Source of the DNA: Owenia fusiformis
Lineage: Eukaryota; Annelida; Polychaeta; Sabellida; Oweniidae
Direction: 5' to 3'
DNA: 64,000 nt
Assembly (NCBI GenBank): GCA_903813345.2
Contig: CAIIXF020000007.1
Location: forward strand, 14,614,714-14,678,713
Of this stretch, positions 12,601-21,987 are shown piece by piece. A program made the position numbers and the translations under genes. The notes under the pieces are model-generated. The model was not told the origin of the DNA. It searched no databases and saw only the letters and a list, made by a program, of their open reading frames with translations. How positions within the stretch are numbered: the stretch's first letter is position 1; every line of letters starts with the position of its first letter.

Positions 12601-15317
12601 TAGAGAGCATCAGCTCTACCTTCAGTGATGAATCATCTAGTGTGGCCTCTGATGATGACTTCTTCATTGTTCCTCTACCAGACTGCTTTGACACACGTCG
12701 TCCAATGTCAAGATCTATGAGCCAGTCAAGCATGAGCGCGAGTGAACACCATAAAGCAGAAAAAGATTTAACCAGTAAGATGGCATAAATTGTCCAACTT
12801 AAATTGCCTTAGGCATGTGTAGCATCCAGATTACACACACATTGAAACCTCAAGTGAAAATAAGAAACTTGTACTGAATATACACTGTAATATAAACTGT
12901 AGTTTTACAAATAGTTTTACATTACACTAAAATTCATGGAAGAAAAAAGAAACCATAGTCATTTTAAAAAAACACGCTTCATGATTTCATCATTATGGCA
13001 TGAGTCTTCACATATTTTGTTTGCATTTTCAGTGTTTCAATAAAAGTTATTAAAAAAAGTAATTACTTGTTTCATGAGAAAATGTAATTCTGGCATTTGA
13101 ATTAGTTTTGTTGAATTTTTATTGTAGCAAAGTTTGTAGATCTCACTGCATCTACTTCTACAGAGAATACACCTCTTCTCTCAACAACCCTTCCCATGGC
13201 AACAAAGCCCACATGTGGAGCAACAGAGGTGCCAAAAGGTGATAGTGTGAGATGCAAAGAGGATGTTCCAGAGAAGGCTGTCAATGAAGAAGAGGAAGAT
13301 GTGGAATACTTAGAATGGTATGTTGTTGTCTATGATTGTTACGGTAATTGTTGTGGGTGCTTTCTGTCTCATGCTAATAAAGTTGAAATACGTTGGTACT
13401 TATCAGATCATCTTTAAGAACAAGTAGCACATTTAATATGTAATAGAAATATTTAAAAGGACTTTGAATCCATTTTAACATCTGAATTGCATTTAATTTT
13501 ATTTTTGACAAGCTTACCTCAAATATTCAACTCTGTAAGAAAAAAGGCTCCTTCTTAGCAAGACAAAAAAATATTCATAGATATAATATCTAATCCTTTA
13601 AACATAAACCTTTACTTTGTGTTTTTTTTATTTTGCTTAATTTTTATTTAGAAGGTCAGGCCAATTTTTTCTTTCACCGCCACATGTAGTGACGTATTGT
13701 TATAGTCTCCAACTTTTTTGTCGGCGGCAATCAGTGGTTGGCGTACAGTGGTTGGCATCCGTAACAAAGGCGTTCTGTAATCTGTAACAAATGGCAGGTC
13801 GTGACATTTTGCATGTTAATGCTTAATTGTACAATTTATGTTACAAAAACACATATTAAATATTGGATAATAAAAATTGCAGTGTCCAGGTGCAAGAAGA
13901 ACTGGTAGACAAAATTTCCCAATCTCCCAACATTCAAGAAACAACCAACAAAGACAGAAAAGATGAAAGAGAAGTTGAGGAAATTGGTGCAGCAAGTCCA
14001 GATGTTGTTGAAATTGCTAGAGTTGAACCTGAAGTAGAGGAAATTGCAAGAAAGGAAACAGAGGTAGTTGAAGTGAAGGCTAGCACAAACCAAGATGCTA
14101 CGCCACCCATTGACATTCCACAAGGTGGAGCTACTGGTGGCATGGAGAGAGAAGCAAGAGGAAGGTAAGAATCAGATCATTTTATATTTTTTAAATTAAA
14201 TAATGAATATACATGCCAAGTTGTTGAATGCCCTGAAAGCTCTTTATAGAGGTTGTGTCATATTCATGTAATTCAAAACTCTGTGAACGAGCAAAGGAAG
14301 TAGCATGCTAATACCTTGAATTCGAAGACTGGACATTTCCAACCCTTCTTATAGTGTTCTGATTGTGTGTAAAAAAATATTAAAAACACATTTTTAAGAG
14401 TTAACTCATAGTGCTGTCGATTGCTTTGTTATCACTGTAAAATAAAAAATATGTTCTGAATGAAGTGATTCATAAAAGGCTCAAATTTTAAACACATATT
14501 TAGCTGATTAATGAATTAATATGCTTTATGTTCAGGTCCCCGGGGGAACAGGTGTACAATGTAGCAACAGCCATAGTGAAGACTGCCAAGGATGTCTTCC
14601 ATACTTTACAAGCCAAGAACCAGGTATGTCTTCTACATCATCAAATACAATATTTATGTTATCATTATACCTTTTTCGGAAGAAGTTATGCTTGTATTGC
14701 ATTAGCAAACAAAAGTCTAATTGAATCTGCAATTACCTAATTTTAAAATGAGAATATTTATTTATAAAGAGCAAAGAACAAATAGCCTTGTTCCTGGTTT
14801 CTGGGCTGTTTTCAAAAACCCTGGTGACCAGAAACATGAGTATTTATTTTCAGGTCTCCTTTGTATACAGACTTGGTCATAAATAGGCATGAGAGATGGA
14901 AATAAAGTTAATGACAGAATAAATCCAATCTCTTTTTGTAGTGGCTATGCCCCAATGTACCAATTTATTTTGACATCTTTCTGTATTCATTATTCTCTGT
15001 TACAGTATCAACCCCCTGCATCTACATGGACTCCTCCCTCTAACAATTTCACCCCTCCAGCCTCCAATTGGACTCCACCAGAAGACACCTTTGTACCCCC
15101 AAAATCAGAGTGGACTGGTCTAAGAGATGAATGGACCCCTTCTACACAGAATCAACACTCTGACGAAATGCAAAAACTTGTGGACATGGGATTCGGTGAT
15201 GTAGAACTGAATCGTAAATTATTGGCGCAACATTCTAATAATGTAGAGAAAGTCATTCAGGACTTGCTCCAAACTCCAAGCAGTGACTGGAATAACTGGG
15301 CAGAGAACAGGCACTAA
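3633..15317 (+). CDS. NBR1: NBR1, selective autophagy cargo receptor (15 coding exons, complete)
   Basis: Exons: 3633-3740, 4708-4770, 4971-5012, 7074-7468, 7780-8505, 9547-9798, 9928-10089, 10495-10624, 10929-11466, 12039-12227, 12592-12774, 13128-13317, 13883-14164, 14536-14623, 15006-15317. Every junction is GT..AG and in phase; the sum is 3,660 nt, 1,219 residues. Residues 3-71 form a PB1 domain (NTTWMDFELM, then ITIKYQDNDNDW) that closely follows NBR1. A PAWFSDYMARFRQ segment precedes a ZZ zinc finger (about 424-470, CDNC…CEQC). A basic coiled coil covers about 529-572. The FW (four-tryptophan) domain, about 583-692, has DGTHLQPGTKF and SHWRLHHSG and is the NBR1 hallmark. An LC3-interacting motif, DDDFFIVPLPDCF, lies at about 889-901. 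An amphipathic helix (about 1090-1112) and a UBA domain (about 1168-1207, MGFGD) end the protein. NBR1 links ubiquitylated cargo to LC3/GABARAP on autophagosomes. It is longer than the vertebrate protein (about 966 residues) because of linkers, including Trp/Phe-x-Pro-Pro repeats before the UBA. I am sure of the family; a few exon edges could shift. Confidence 0.96.
4173..4554. mobile_element. TIR MITE in NBR1 intron 1 (family A)
   Basis: A 382-bp repeat is bounded by GATGCGAGTAG and CTACTCGCATC. A second copy of the same family lies at 17548-18626, where a foldback element interrupts it. Shared internal strings include ATTTACGTCATT and a CACCTGGTGGC / CGCCTGGTGGT block near the right end. 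No coding potential is visible, and it does not touch the flanking splice sites. Confidence 0.7.
5242..6294 (-). mobile_element. Mariner-type transposon, decayed, in NBR1 intron 3
   Basis: Inverted repeats of about 34 bp begin CGAGGGTTGTCCCAGAAGTA at 5242 and end with its complement at 6294. A TA dinucleotide flanks each side (5240-5241 and 6295-6296), which is the mariner target-site duplication. The TIRs differ only by a small indel. At 1,053 bp the element is a little shorter than the usual 1.3 kb, and only the N-terminal part of a transposase is open (5614-5901, minus). It is therefore non-autonomous. It sits antisense in the intron, away from the splice sites. Confidence 0.9.
5614..5901 (-). 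pseudogene. Mariner transposase N-terminal fragment
   Basis: A 95-codon minus-strand reading frame includes YKEYIPDRTTTMRWQKRFK followed by DDWNLDDHSKHGRQK. This is the pattern of the N-terminal helix-turn-helix DNA-binding region of mariner transposases (…W…F…G…D…R.GR). The catalytic D,D(34)D part is absent as an open frame. It lies within the TIR pair at 5242-6294, so it is a relic of that element and not a host gene. Confidence 0.8.
8769..8882 (-). mobile_element. Short hairpin-ended element (family H), minimal copy, NBR1 intron 5
   Basis: On the minus strand this ~114-bp copy begins ACAAGGCATTGATATGC, continues through GCCATTTGTTACAG, and ends TTGGAGACTATAACAATATG. The same termini flank copies at 13676-13826, 38625-38915, 39335-41560, 42420-43115 and 62603-62750. 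This is the short form without a tandem core. Confidence 0.65.
8964..9530 (-). mobile_element. 5'-truncated non-LTR retrotransposon (CR1/jockey-like) in NBR1 intron 5
   Basis: The minus strand holds the last ~139 codons of a LINE ORF2 (9530-9114): a C-x2-C…H-x4-C zinc-finger-like segment (CKLC…HRLLLC) typical of the C-terminal end of CR1/jockey-group reverse transcriptases, then a stop at 9114. A 3' UTR follows, ending in an (AAATA)n microsatellite tail at 8964-8988. The 5' truncation point lies within about 20 bp of the acceptor of NBR1 exon 6 (9547), so the insertion abuts the splice site without destroying it. Confidence 0.75.
10395..10478 (+). mobile_element. LINE 3' end (hairpin plus AATA tail) in NBR1 intron 7
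   Basis: The string TACCCTATAAGGGGT can fold into a small hairpin and is followed by an (AATA)n/A-rich tail. This is the usual 3' terminus of CR1-like LINEs. No coding part remains. The tail stops about 16 bp before the acceptor of exon 8 (10495), so LINE-derived sequence supplies the region where the branch point would lie. Confidence 0.45.
13676..13826 (-). mobile_element. Short hairpin-ended element (family H), copy in NBR1 intron 12
   Basis: This ~150-bp minus-strand copy shares GCCATTTGTTACAG and TTGGAGACTATAACAATACG with the copy at 8769-8882 and with the long CASD1-intron copies. It ends about 57 bp upstream of exon 13 (13883). No open frame is present. Confidence 0.65.
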
Positions 15318-17284
15318 CTAAATAACTTGATCTAGAATCAAAGTGAGGCTTCAGAATAACCAAATAATACAATCATACAATGTGTTGCAGTCGTGCAGTC
15401 CTCATTTTTCCTCAAATAGTATCGGTGGAATAACAAACATCAGTTATCACTATTTTGATGCACTATGACCCATCACTTGTATGATTGTGTATGGAAAGTT
15501 GCAGTCGCCATGGAGACAGAATATTACAATGTTATATTGAAACTGTGCAGTAGGCATGAATGGAATGGAATAGAATGGAATAATGTGAGATCGATCATCA
15601 AAGTCAGAATTATGAATCATCACAAAAAGCACAGCAAAAACCTGTAAACAACTATTTTAAGTCAAACATATCTAAATTTCACTTCTCTCCCCTGACCCAT
15701 TTCTATTTGCTTTCATGTAAATATTTAATCATTAATCATTCGATGAATGAAACTTGGCATGTCTCAAGTATGTAAACTTCTTACAAGCAGGTTATACTGT
15801 ACTCATATATGTTGAATGTTTCATATTTACTTTCTGATCTTTGAATGGATGAGTGGTGTATATATTCACTTAATTCTATATTCACTAGTTTGTATTGCAT
15901 GAATGGTGTTAGGGCTGAGAGTATCTTTAAAAGTGGCATGACTGGGTGCTTTGTTATTAATTAATGCATATAATTATTATGTGATGTATTAATCATATCT
16001 GTATGTTGTATGTAGAGTTATTTATCGTATGTAGAGCAAATGATTGAACAAGCGAAACATTACATTTTCACTGTAATCTCAATGATTCAAAATAAAGTAC
16101 ATAACATGTAATTCTAACAAATTGTAAATCACATTTTCACAATATATATTATACTCTGTGTTGTAACATTTGAATGTTAATACACTTGATCTCTGTAAGT
16201 ACATACAGCTTGGTTATAATAGCATGGAATGTACATATTGCTTGATTGTGGTTGTATGGTGTAGGTGAAGGGTGGATGGGTGGATATATAGCTTGTGTAT
16301 GCTTGATTATACAAAATACATGTGACAAGATGATAATGAGATGTGGTAAGGGAATGAGAGTATGTTATGTAATACTGAAATTCTCCATAATGCAAATCAG
16401 TTGAATAGTGCTTTAATACACTGCATTCTATTATCGGAAACTGACAAACTCTCAGTGCACTACAATGTCGTGCATTATATTAAAGTACAGCTGAAGTAGT
16501 ACAGTAATACCTGTATAGTGGAACACCTCCATACATGGAACACTACTATTACCCATAAATGTAAAGTGAACACTATTTTGATGTATCAAAGGTGTTCCAT
16601 GTATACAGGTTAAATTGTACTACATGTACTATGGAATGTTTGCCAAGTTTGATGAGCCAAAGTATGTTCTGTTACATGAGGAGTACATGTACTAGATTAG
16701 TATATATATCTTTATTCTTTATGTACTAGTATGTATGTTAGGAGAGTATTGTTATTATTAATAGAGGAATGGTGTGTGTAATTGTTTAGATATTCATTAT
16801 AGCATGTATGGTATATGTGTATGTATTCAAAAATCTGTAATTCATCTATTTACTGACTTGCCAATTGCTAAATAACTTAGTTGGCTTTTGTTTAAGAAAT
16901 ATGTCAAAATACATAATGTGTATTTGCAATTCAATGAAAATCAAAGAAGTTGTTTTCTTTTACTTTATCTTATTTGGATTGAAACTAATCCTGCTTGCCA
17001 ATGCTTATATCCAAGAATCTTCATTGTGATTGTAATCCAGTAGCCATTGACAAGTTTTGTCTTTATAAGTGCAAGAACTTCACACTCTATAAAACTATAA
17101 TTGGAGAACTTATATGTAGACGAATAACTTTGTTCTAGCATATTTTCTTTCTTTTTATCTGATTTTACCAGAGGCTCCAAATGTTTTGTCTGAGAAGTGA
17201 GTGTGTTAAATTAGAATGATTTTTTGATGAATTGTGAATGGTGTTTTCACTAGATGTGCGTATTTAAGAACATTTGACAATAAA
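15318..17284 (+). other. NBR1 3' UTR and downstream region
   Basis: After the NBR1 stop the sequence is AT-rich with no exon-like stretch. Polyadenylation signals AATAAA occur at 16091-16096 and 17279-17284, so the 3' UTR is probably about 0.8 or 2.0 kb long. A short GGAAT-type repeat lies near 15558-15583, and a 102-bp MITE lies at 16509-16610. Confidence 0.5.
16509..16610. mobile_element. 102-bp MITE in the NBR1 3' UTR region
   Basis: The ends form an inverted repeat, ACCTGTATAGTGGAACACCT against ACCTGTATACATGGAACACC, with one small indel, and TA/TTA-type flanks. Its size and pogo/Tigger-like termini suggest a Tc1/mariner-type MITE. It lies between the two possible NBR1 poly(A) signals. 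Confidence 0.65.
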
Positions 17285-17547
17285 CTATTTATGTTACACA
17301 TTAGAAACGAGATTTTGTTCTCAGATATACAGGTATTCATAACTGATAATCTTTTTGTGGCTCAACATTGAAATTCAAAATTAATGGTTCAATGCGTTCT
17401 TGATGGATTTAATGAATGAGTTCTGATCTGCACAAGTATTTTACTGAGACTGCAAAGGCAAGGTGTAAGGCGAGCATACAAATGGATTAACTTAACTCCA
17501 TCCAGTGGCATAGGCAGGATCAAATATTAGGAGAGGCAACTAAACTA

Positions 17548-18626
17548 GATGCAGTAGAAATAATCTTTATTTACGTCATTAAATATTCAAAAGGAGTCAG
17601 TGGTATCGATATGGGGAACTTTTTGAACACACGTTTCTCTTAAACCAGTCATGAAAAAAATCTAAAAATTTAACACATCGTCAATTTAATGGCCATCTTT
17701 TGATTGGTAACAATATAATTTGAAAAATATATATATATACTTTCATCTATATTGTTTTAGAAAACACATCAAACACTTGTTTTGTTCTTGGTATCATGTT
17801 TCCAGAGTGAAATAAAACATCTTTCCGAACCTCATTGGACCAAAACGACATAAACACAACATGTTTAGGTCTCTCAATATTGTAATTGTAAAAGGAAATT
17901 TTGTTTGATTTTAAAAAAGTATCTTGTTAATGGAATAAAAGGTTTATCTTGATTTTTATCTATTTTGGGGGATTTTGTTTTAATTTTTTGAATACTTTTT
18001 TAAAATCAACAAAAAATTCCTTTGTATATCTATAATATTGAGAGGTCTAAAAACGTTGTATAAACTCTTTTGTTCCAACAAGGTTCGGAAAGACATTTTA
18101 TTTCATTCTCAAGAATTCGTAGAAAGGAGAAAAAACGATTGCACTAAAAAAAACAAAAAATGTTAACAAAAACAGTTATATAAAATATTTCTAAATAATT
18201 TTTGCATTAAATTGTTGTCAATCAGTCAACATTACATAAAGGACCGTGACTTTTTACAGAATGTTTTCAATGATTGGTTTAAGAGAAAAACATTGTTGAA
18301 TTCAGTTTTCCATATCGATACCACTCCTTTAGTTAAAGTGATATCATCTTTGAAATCTACATGTTAAATTACATCTAGTAATGAAAATATGATTTTCTTT
18401 TCCCAATAAAATCACAAAAAATGAAACATTTTCCCTTGTGTTGCATAGATACTATCTTCTTTAACTGGTGAATTGTATGATTATCAGACACATTAGACTT
18501 AAATGAAAATTGGTCGAATTCGAACTGAAGATATTCAAGTTTAAGGGAACTTTCTACTGTATTTGACATCTTAGCTGGTCCGAATTAGCCGCCTGGTGGT
18601 GGAACTGGTAACTGCCTACAGGCATC
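17548..18626. mobile_element. Family A TIR MITE interrupted by a foldback element
   Basis: The outer parts (17548-17589 and 18331-18626) match the element at 4173-4554 from its GATGCAGTAG end to its GGCATC end. The middle is replaced by a 741-bp foldback insertion at 17590-18330. This gives a relative age: the MITE came first and the foldback later. Confidence 0.65.
17590..18330. mobile_element. Foldback element with ~350-bp arms
   Basis: The left end, AAAGGAGTCAGTGGTATCGA, and the right end, complementary to AAAGGAGTGGTATCGATATG, begin two long inverted arms. Matching pairs continue inward: CTTAAACCAGTCATGA with TCAATGATTGGTTTAAG, TTTCCGAACC with GGTTCGGAAA, and CTCTCAATATT with AATATTGAGAG. 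The arms meet near 17950, so nearly the whole element is self-complementary. There is no coding frame. Confidence 0.75.
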
Positions 18627-19798
18627 TAGGTTGTTGAGGACAAATGAGGTGCTTTTATGTCCTGCATAGTGTTGGTGTTCATTTTTTGCAAAATCGCAAT
18701 GCATCAAAAAAAGAAAGCTTTGGACCTCCATAGATACCGTTAAATCAGTCCATTCATTCAGTCTGCAAACACTTACGTTGTTGGTCTAAGATTCATGCTA
18801 AACAGTACTAAATAAGAAGTTTGTAAAACCTTGATGAATCAAGATGAACTACATAAACAAAATCGATGGCAATATGTTTTCCCAACCTGATTCTTTTCAT
18901 TTTAATTCTTGTTGTTTCGTTGTGTCAATATACAGCTAAAGATCGGTGTTTAACGCATTCGAATATGTTTACTTACCTTTCTTAACCACATTGAAAAAAT
19001 GTGTACTTTTATTCGCTAAGGTCTGCGAAATACTTCAAGTAATTGGTGACTAACGTTGAAGGGAGCACTCCCTAAATTTTTGAATTTTCGTTTCTTTACC
19101 GCATCTAGATATATTCAATTTGATATGCCATGCTCATGAATCCACTCATGATATTCATAGAATCACAAAAGTAGTTTCATTCTATACACAGCCTTTATAT
19201 TCTAAATATATATAAAGGTTGTGTGTAGAGAGAAAAAGCTGTTTTTGTTATTTTATAATAACCAACCTGAAGAACATGTTTATTACGCAAAAATATTCAC
19301 CTACACATACGTCTCCCAACAAACTCTGGGTCCGTTAATATATGAACTATGTCAGACAAAAATTTATGATGGCTTTCTTTGGACTTTCTTTCAGTGGTTT
19401 TACATATATGCACAATCCAAAACCACAAGATCACCTGCTATATCCTCCATAGAATTTCAAATTACACAAGTCTCAATTCTCAAATATCAAAATTGCTTCA
19501 GTAAACCATCTAGTTATTAAAGTTTTATTAAAAAATAACACAACAAGTAAAATATGACTGTCATGATAATAAAAACAAATTGAGGATTTATTTTGGTCAG
19601 TATTAGTTTTCATATTGAAACTTTATGATTAGGATGTCGTAAACACCCTTTGGCCACAGAGATGCCATACCGTACGAATCTTTTCTTCATTCTAGAAGTA
19701 CAAACATCAAATATTGACAATATTTTTGAATAAACCATTCATTGTAATCCCCATTTGTGTCGCTTCTCAGAACTTCTCTTTCAAATTGAAGTTAGAAG
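18627..19798. other. Intergenic region and 3' UTR of the 405-residue gene
   Basis: No exon is visible. A minus-strand AATAAA (19592-19587) is the likely poly(A) signal of the gene whose stop codon is at 19799-19801. A small hairpin, CTATACACAGCCTTTATAT against ATATAAAGGTTGTGTGTAG, lies at about 19180-19228. Confidence 0.45.
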
Positions 19799-21016
19799 TT
19801 ATAACAGCGCCATTTCTAAGTTACTATCCCCATGATCCAGCATTGGTATCATTATGGGATATTTATAGTTACAGGACTGGTCCGAATATATTTCGGATTC
19901 GTCTATAGCTATAGTACCATTCTCATCCCTCCGAGTTCTTAATTTGAAGCATTTCAAAGTAGTCATGTTTGCCCTCGAATGGGAGTAAAGAGCTTCCCTA
20001 TAGAGGCAGTACTTCTGAAAGGATTTGAAAAATATAAAATTGTTCATTTTGGTAGCTATTCTGTGTTTCTTGTCAAATAAATCAGGGTTTAGTCCTGCTT
20101 GGATCGTTGGATATATCGTATTGGATATATCAAATGTTGCGATACCGACCTTGTTGGCATACATGGGGAACCAGAATGTTGGAAGGGGATCAGGAGCCAG
20201 AGTGGTCACAACCAAGTTAGGGACGACATCCCATGGAAAACTGTCTTTAGTTGTAATGAAATATTCGAGTATATATTTATCATAGGGTTTGTTCAAGATC
20301 CAGTTAGGCAAGAGTTTCCGAATATCATTATCATTACCAGATATCAATTTCCTCGAAAGTTTCCGTTTATTGTTGTAAAATGATGGTTTATATCCTGAAC
20401 CTGATATGAAGAAATTGTCCAATTCTGCTGCACTTACGTATTCTTTGATTGCTGATAGTGTTTTGAGCAAAGCATCACCATGAAATAACACATCTGCGTA
20501 CGCGAACATATAGAAGTCACTGTTGTGTCTCTTGAACGTCTGGGTGAACAGCTCCCTCAAGATTACATTATTGTGAGCGATCATTTTAGCGGAGAGGGGG
20601 TGGTGTTGCCATCCGTGGTACTCCTTGCCTCCTAAGACACCCCTGGGTCTATTGGAATAGAACACTGGCCTGATACAATATCTCTGGAGTTGCATCCAAT
20701 TCAGAAGCGTGTTGTTCTGAAGGACTTGCTTTGCACGCAGACCCTCGTGGAAAACCGTAAATAGCGTAATATTAACTGGGCAATCTCGTGGCATATAAAA
20801 ATTACCAGATGTGAAGTTCGCTTCATCATTTAAATCAGGAATTGTTACATTAAGTATCAACGATCTCCGAGTTAAAGTATTGCTAGTTCCCATTGAACGC
20901 CGTAAAACGTTTTTAAATTTCTCTTTGGCCAGGAAAAAAATCGCTGCCAAACTGATAACCCACAGTAGCATAAGGGCTAGTCTTATCCACTGTGCTTTCT
21001 TCATAATTCTTGTCAT
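19799..21016 (-). CDS. Type II membrane protein, probable GT-A-like glycosyltransferase (single exon)
   Basis: An uninterrupted 405-codon frame runs from ATG at 21016 to the stop at 19799. Residues about 10-29 (IRLALMLLWVISLAAIFFLA) are a signal anchor after a short basic tail, so the protein should face the Golgi lumen. The lumenal part has several N-glycosylation sequons (NVT, NFT, NIT, NNT, NMT, NGT) and scattered cysteines. The segment FYMFAYADVLFHGDALLKTL resembles the nucleotide-sugar and metal-binding strand of GT-A folds ('…NGDILF…' type), and a second block, LVVTTLAPDP…ISNTIYPTIQAG, follows as it does in such proteins. I infer glycosyltransferase activity from these features only; donor and acceptor are unknown. 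The lack of introns beside intron-rich neighbours suggests a retrocopy or a lineage-expanded single-exon family. A second ATG lies four codons downstream. Confidence 0.8.
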   Translation of the reverse strand: MTRIMKKAQWIRLALMLLWVISLAAIFFLAKEKFKNVLRRSMGTSNTLTRRSLILNVTIPDLNDEANFTSGNFYMPRDCPVNITLFTVFHEGLRAKQVLQNNTLLNWMQLQRYCIRPVFYSNRPRGVLGGKEYHGWQHHPLSAKMIAHNNVILRELFTQTFKRHNSDFYMFAYADVLFHGDALLKTLSAIKEYVSAAELDNFFISGSGYKPSFYNNKRKLSRKLISGNDNDIRKLLPNWILNKPYDKYILEYFITTKDSFPWDVVPNLVVTTLAPDPLPTFWFPMYANKVGIATFDISNTIYPTIQAGLNPDLFDKKHRIATKMNNFIFFKSFQKYCLYREALYSHSRANMTTLKCFKLRTRRDENGTIAIDESEIYSDQSCNYKYPIMIPMLDHGDSNLEMALL

Positions 21017-21384
21017 GCCTTATCCTATGTATTTTAATGTTCTCACTATCGTTGTGAATAGAGTGGCTAATACCAATCTACATAAATCACATTCTCTCAA
21101 ACATTCCAAGTCTTGATTCTATAGTAGATAGAAACAATTGTACCTCATGACTCGCTCAACTATTTCAATCCAGTCGATGTCGTTCATAAGGTTAAAAAGG
21201 TTTCGCAGTTTATAATATTCATGTTGACAAAGCTTTAGATCACGAGTTTTTATACAGTTCTCATTGTCCATGAATACTTATTGACAATATCTTTTCATTA
21301 TTTACCTACCGTACTAACCAACTTTTTAATGTTAACGTAGCTAAAGGGTGATTGGATCCCTAGCCATACCTGTCAGCCTAAGAC
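21017..21384. other. Upstream region of the 405-residue gene
   Basis: This short gap should hold the promoter and 5' UTR of the minus-strand gene. I see no clear TATA box or upstream exon. Confidence 0.3.
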
Positions 21385-21890
21385 CAAAAATTTGCGGTAG
21401 TTTAATTGCGGTATTTTTGCGGTAGATTTTTTCAAAATGCAGTAGTTTTTTGCGGTATTTTTCAACAAAAATGCAGTAGTTTTGCGGTAGATTTTGAAAA
21501 AATTCGGTAGTTTTTGAGGTAGATTTTTGAAAAATTTGAAAAAAATGGTACTTTATCGGAGGTTTTTGAAAAATGCGGTAGGTTTACGGTAGTTTTTGAA
21601 AAACTGTAGTCTTGCGGATGATTTTGTAAAATGCGGTAGTTTTGTAGTAGATTTTGAAAAATACGGTTGTTTTTGCGATAGATTTTTGAAAAAACGGTAG
21701 TTTTGCGGAAGATTTTGAAAAATGTGGTAGTTTTTGCGGTAGATTTTTGAAAAAACTGTAGTTTTTTGGGAGATTTTGAAAAAATGCGGTAGTTTTACGG
21801 TAGATTTTAAAAAAATGCGGTAGTTTTTGCGGAAGATTTTGAAAAAATGCGGTAGATTTTGCGGTAGATTAAAAAAACTGCGTAGATTTT
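21385..21890. repeat. Degenerate minisatellite, GCGGTAG / TTTTTGAAAAA units
   Basis: About 15 imperfect units of roughly 30-40 bp alternate GCGGTAGTTTT or GCGGTAGATTTT with TTGAAAAA. The minus strand stays open across them only because the unit lacks stops, giving a Phe/Lys/Asn/Gln-rich pseudo-ORF. The array ends about 100 bp before the left terminus of the foldback element at 21988. Confidence 0.85.
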
Positions 21891-21987
21891 GACACACTTC
21901 AATGAATAAGTAATAAAGTACACAGCATGCATGGAACTCTTTCATAAACAGACTAACAATTTGAACACTTCGGTGTTTATATAACTA

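Noticed and set aside
21553-21945. 130-codon minus-strand frame rich in Phe/Lys/Gln
   Set aside because: It is translated from the GCGGTAG/TTTTTGAAAA minisatellite, which lacks stops in that frame. There are no splice signals or family resemblance.
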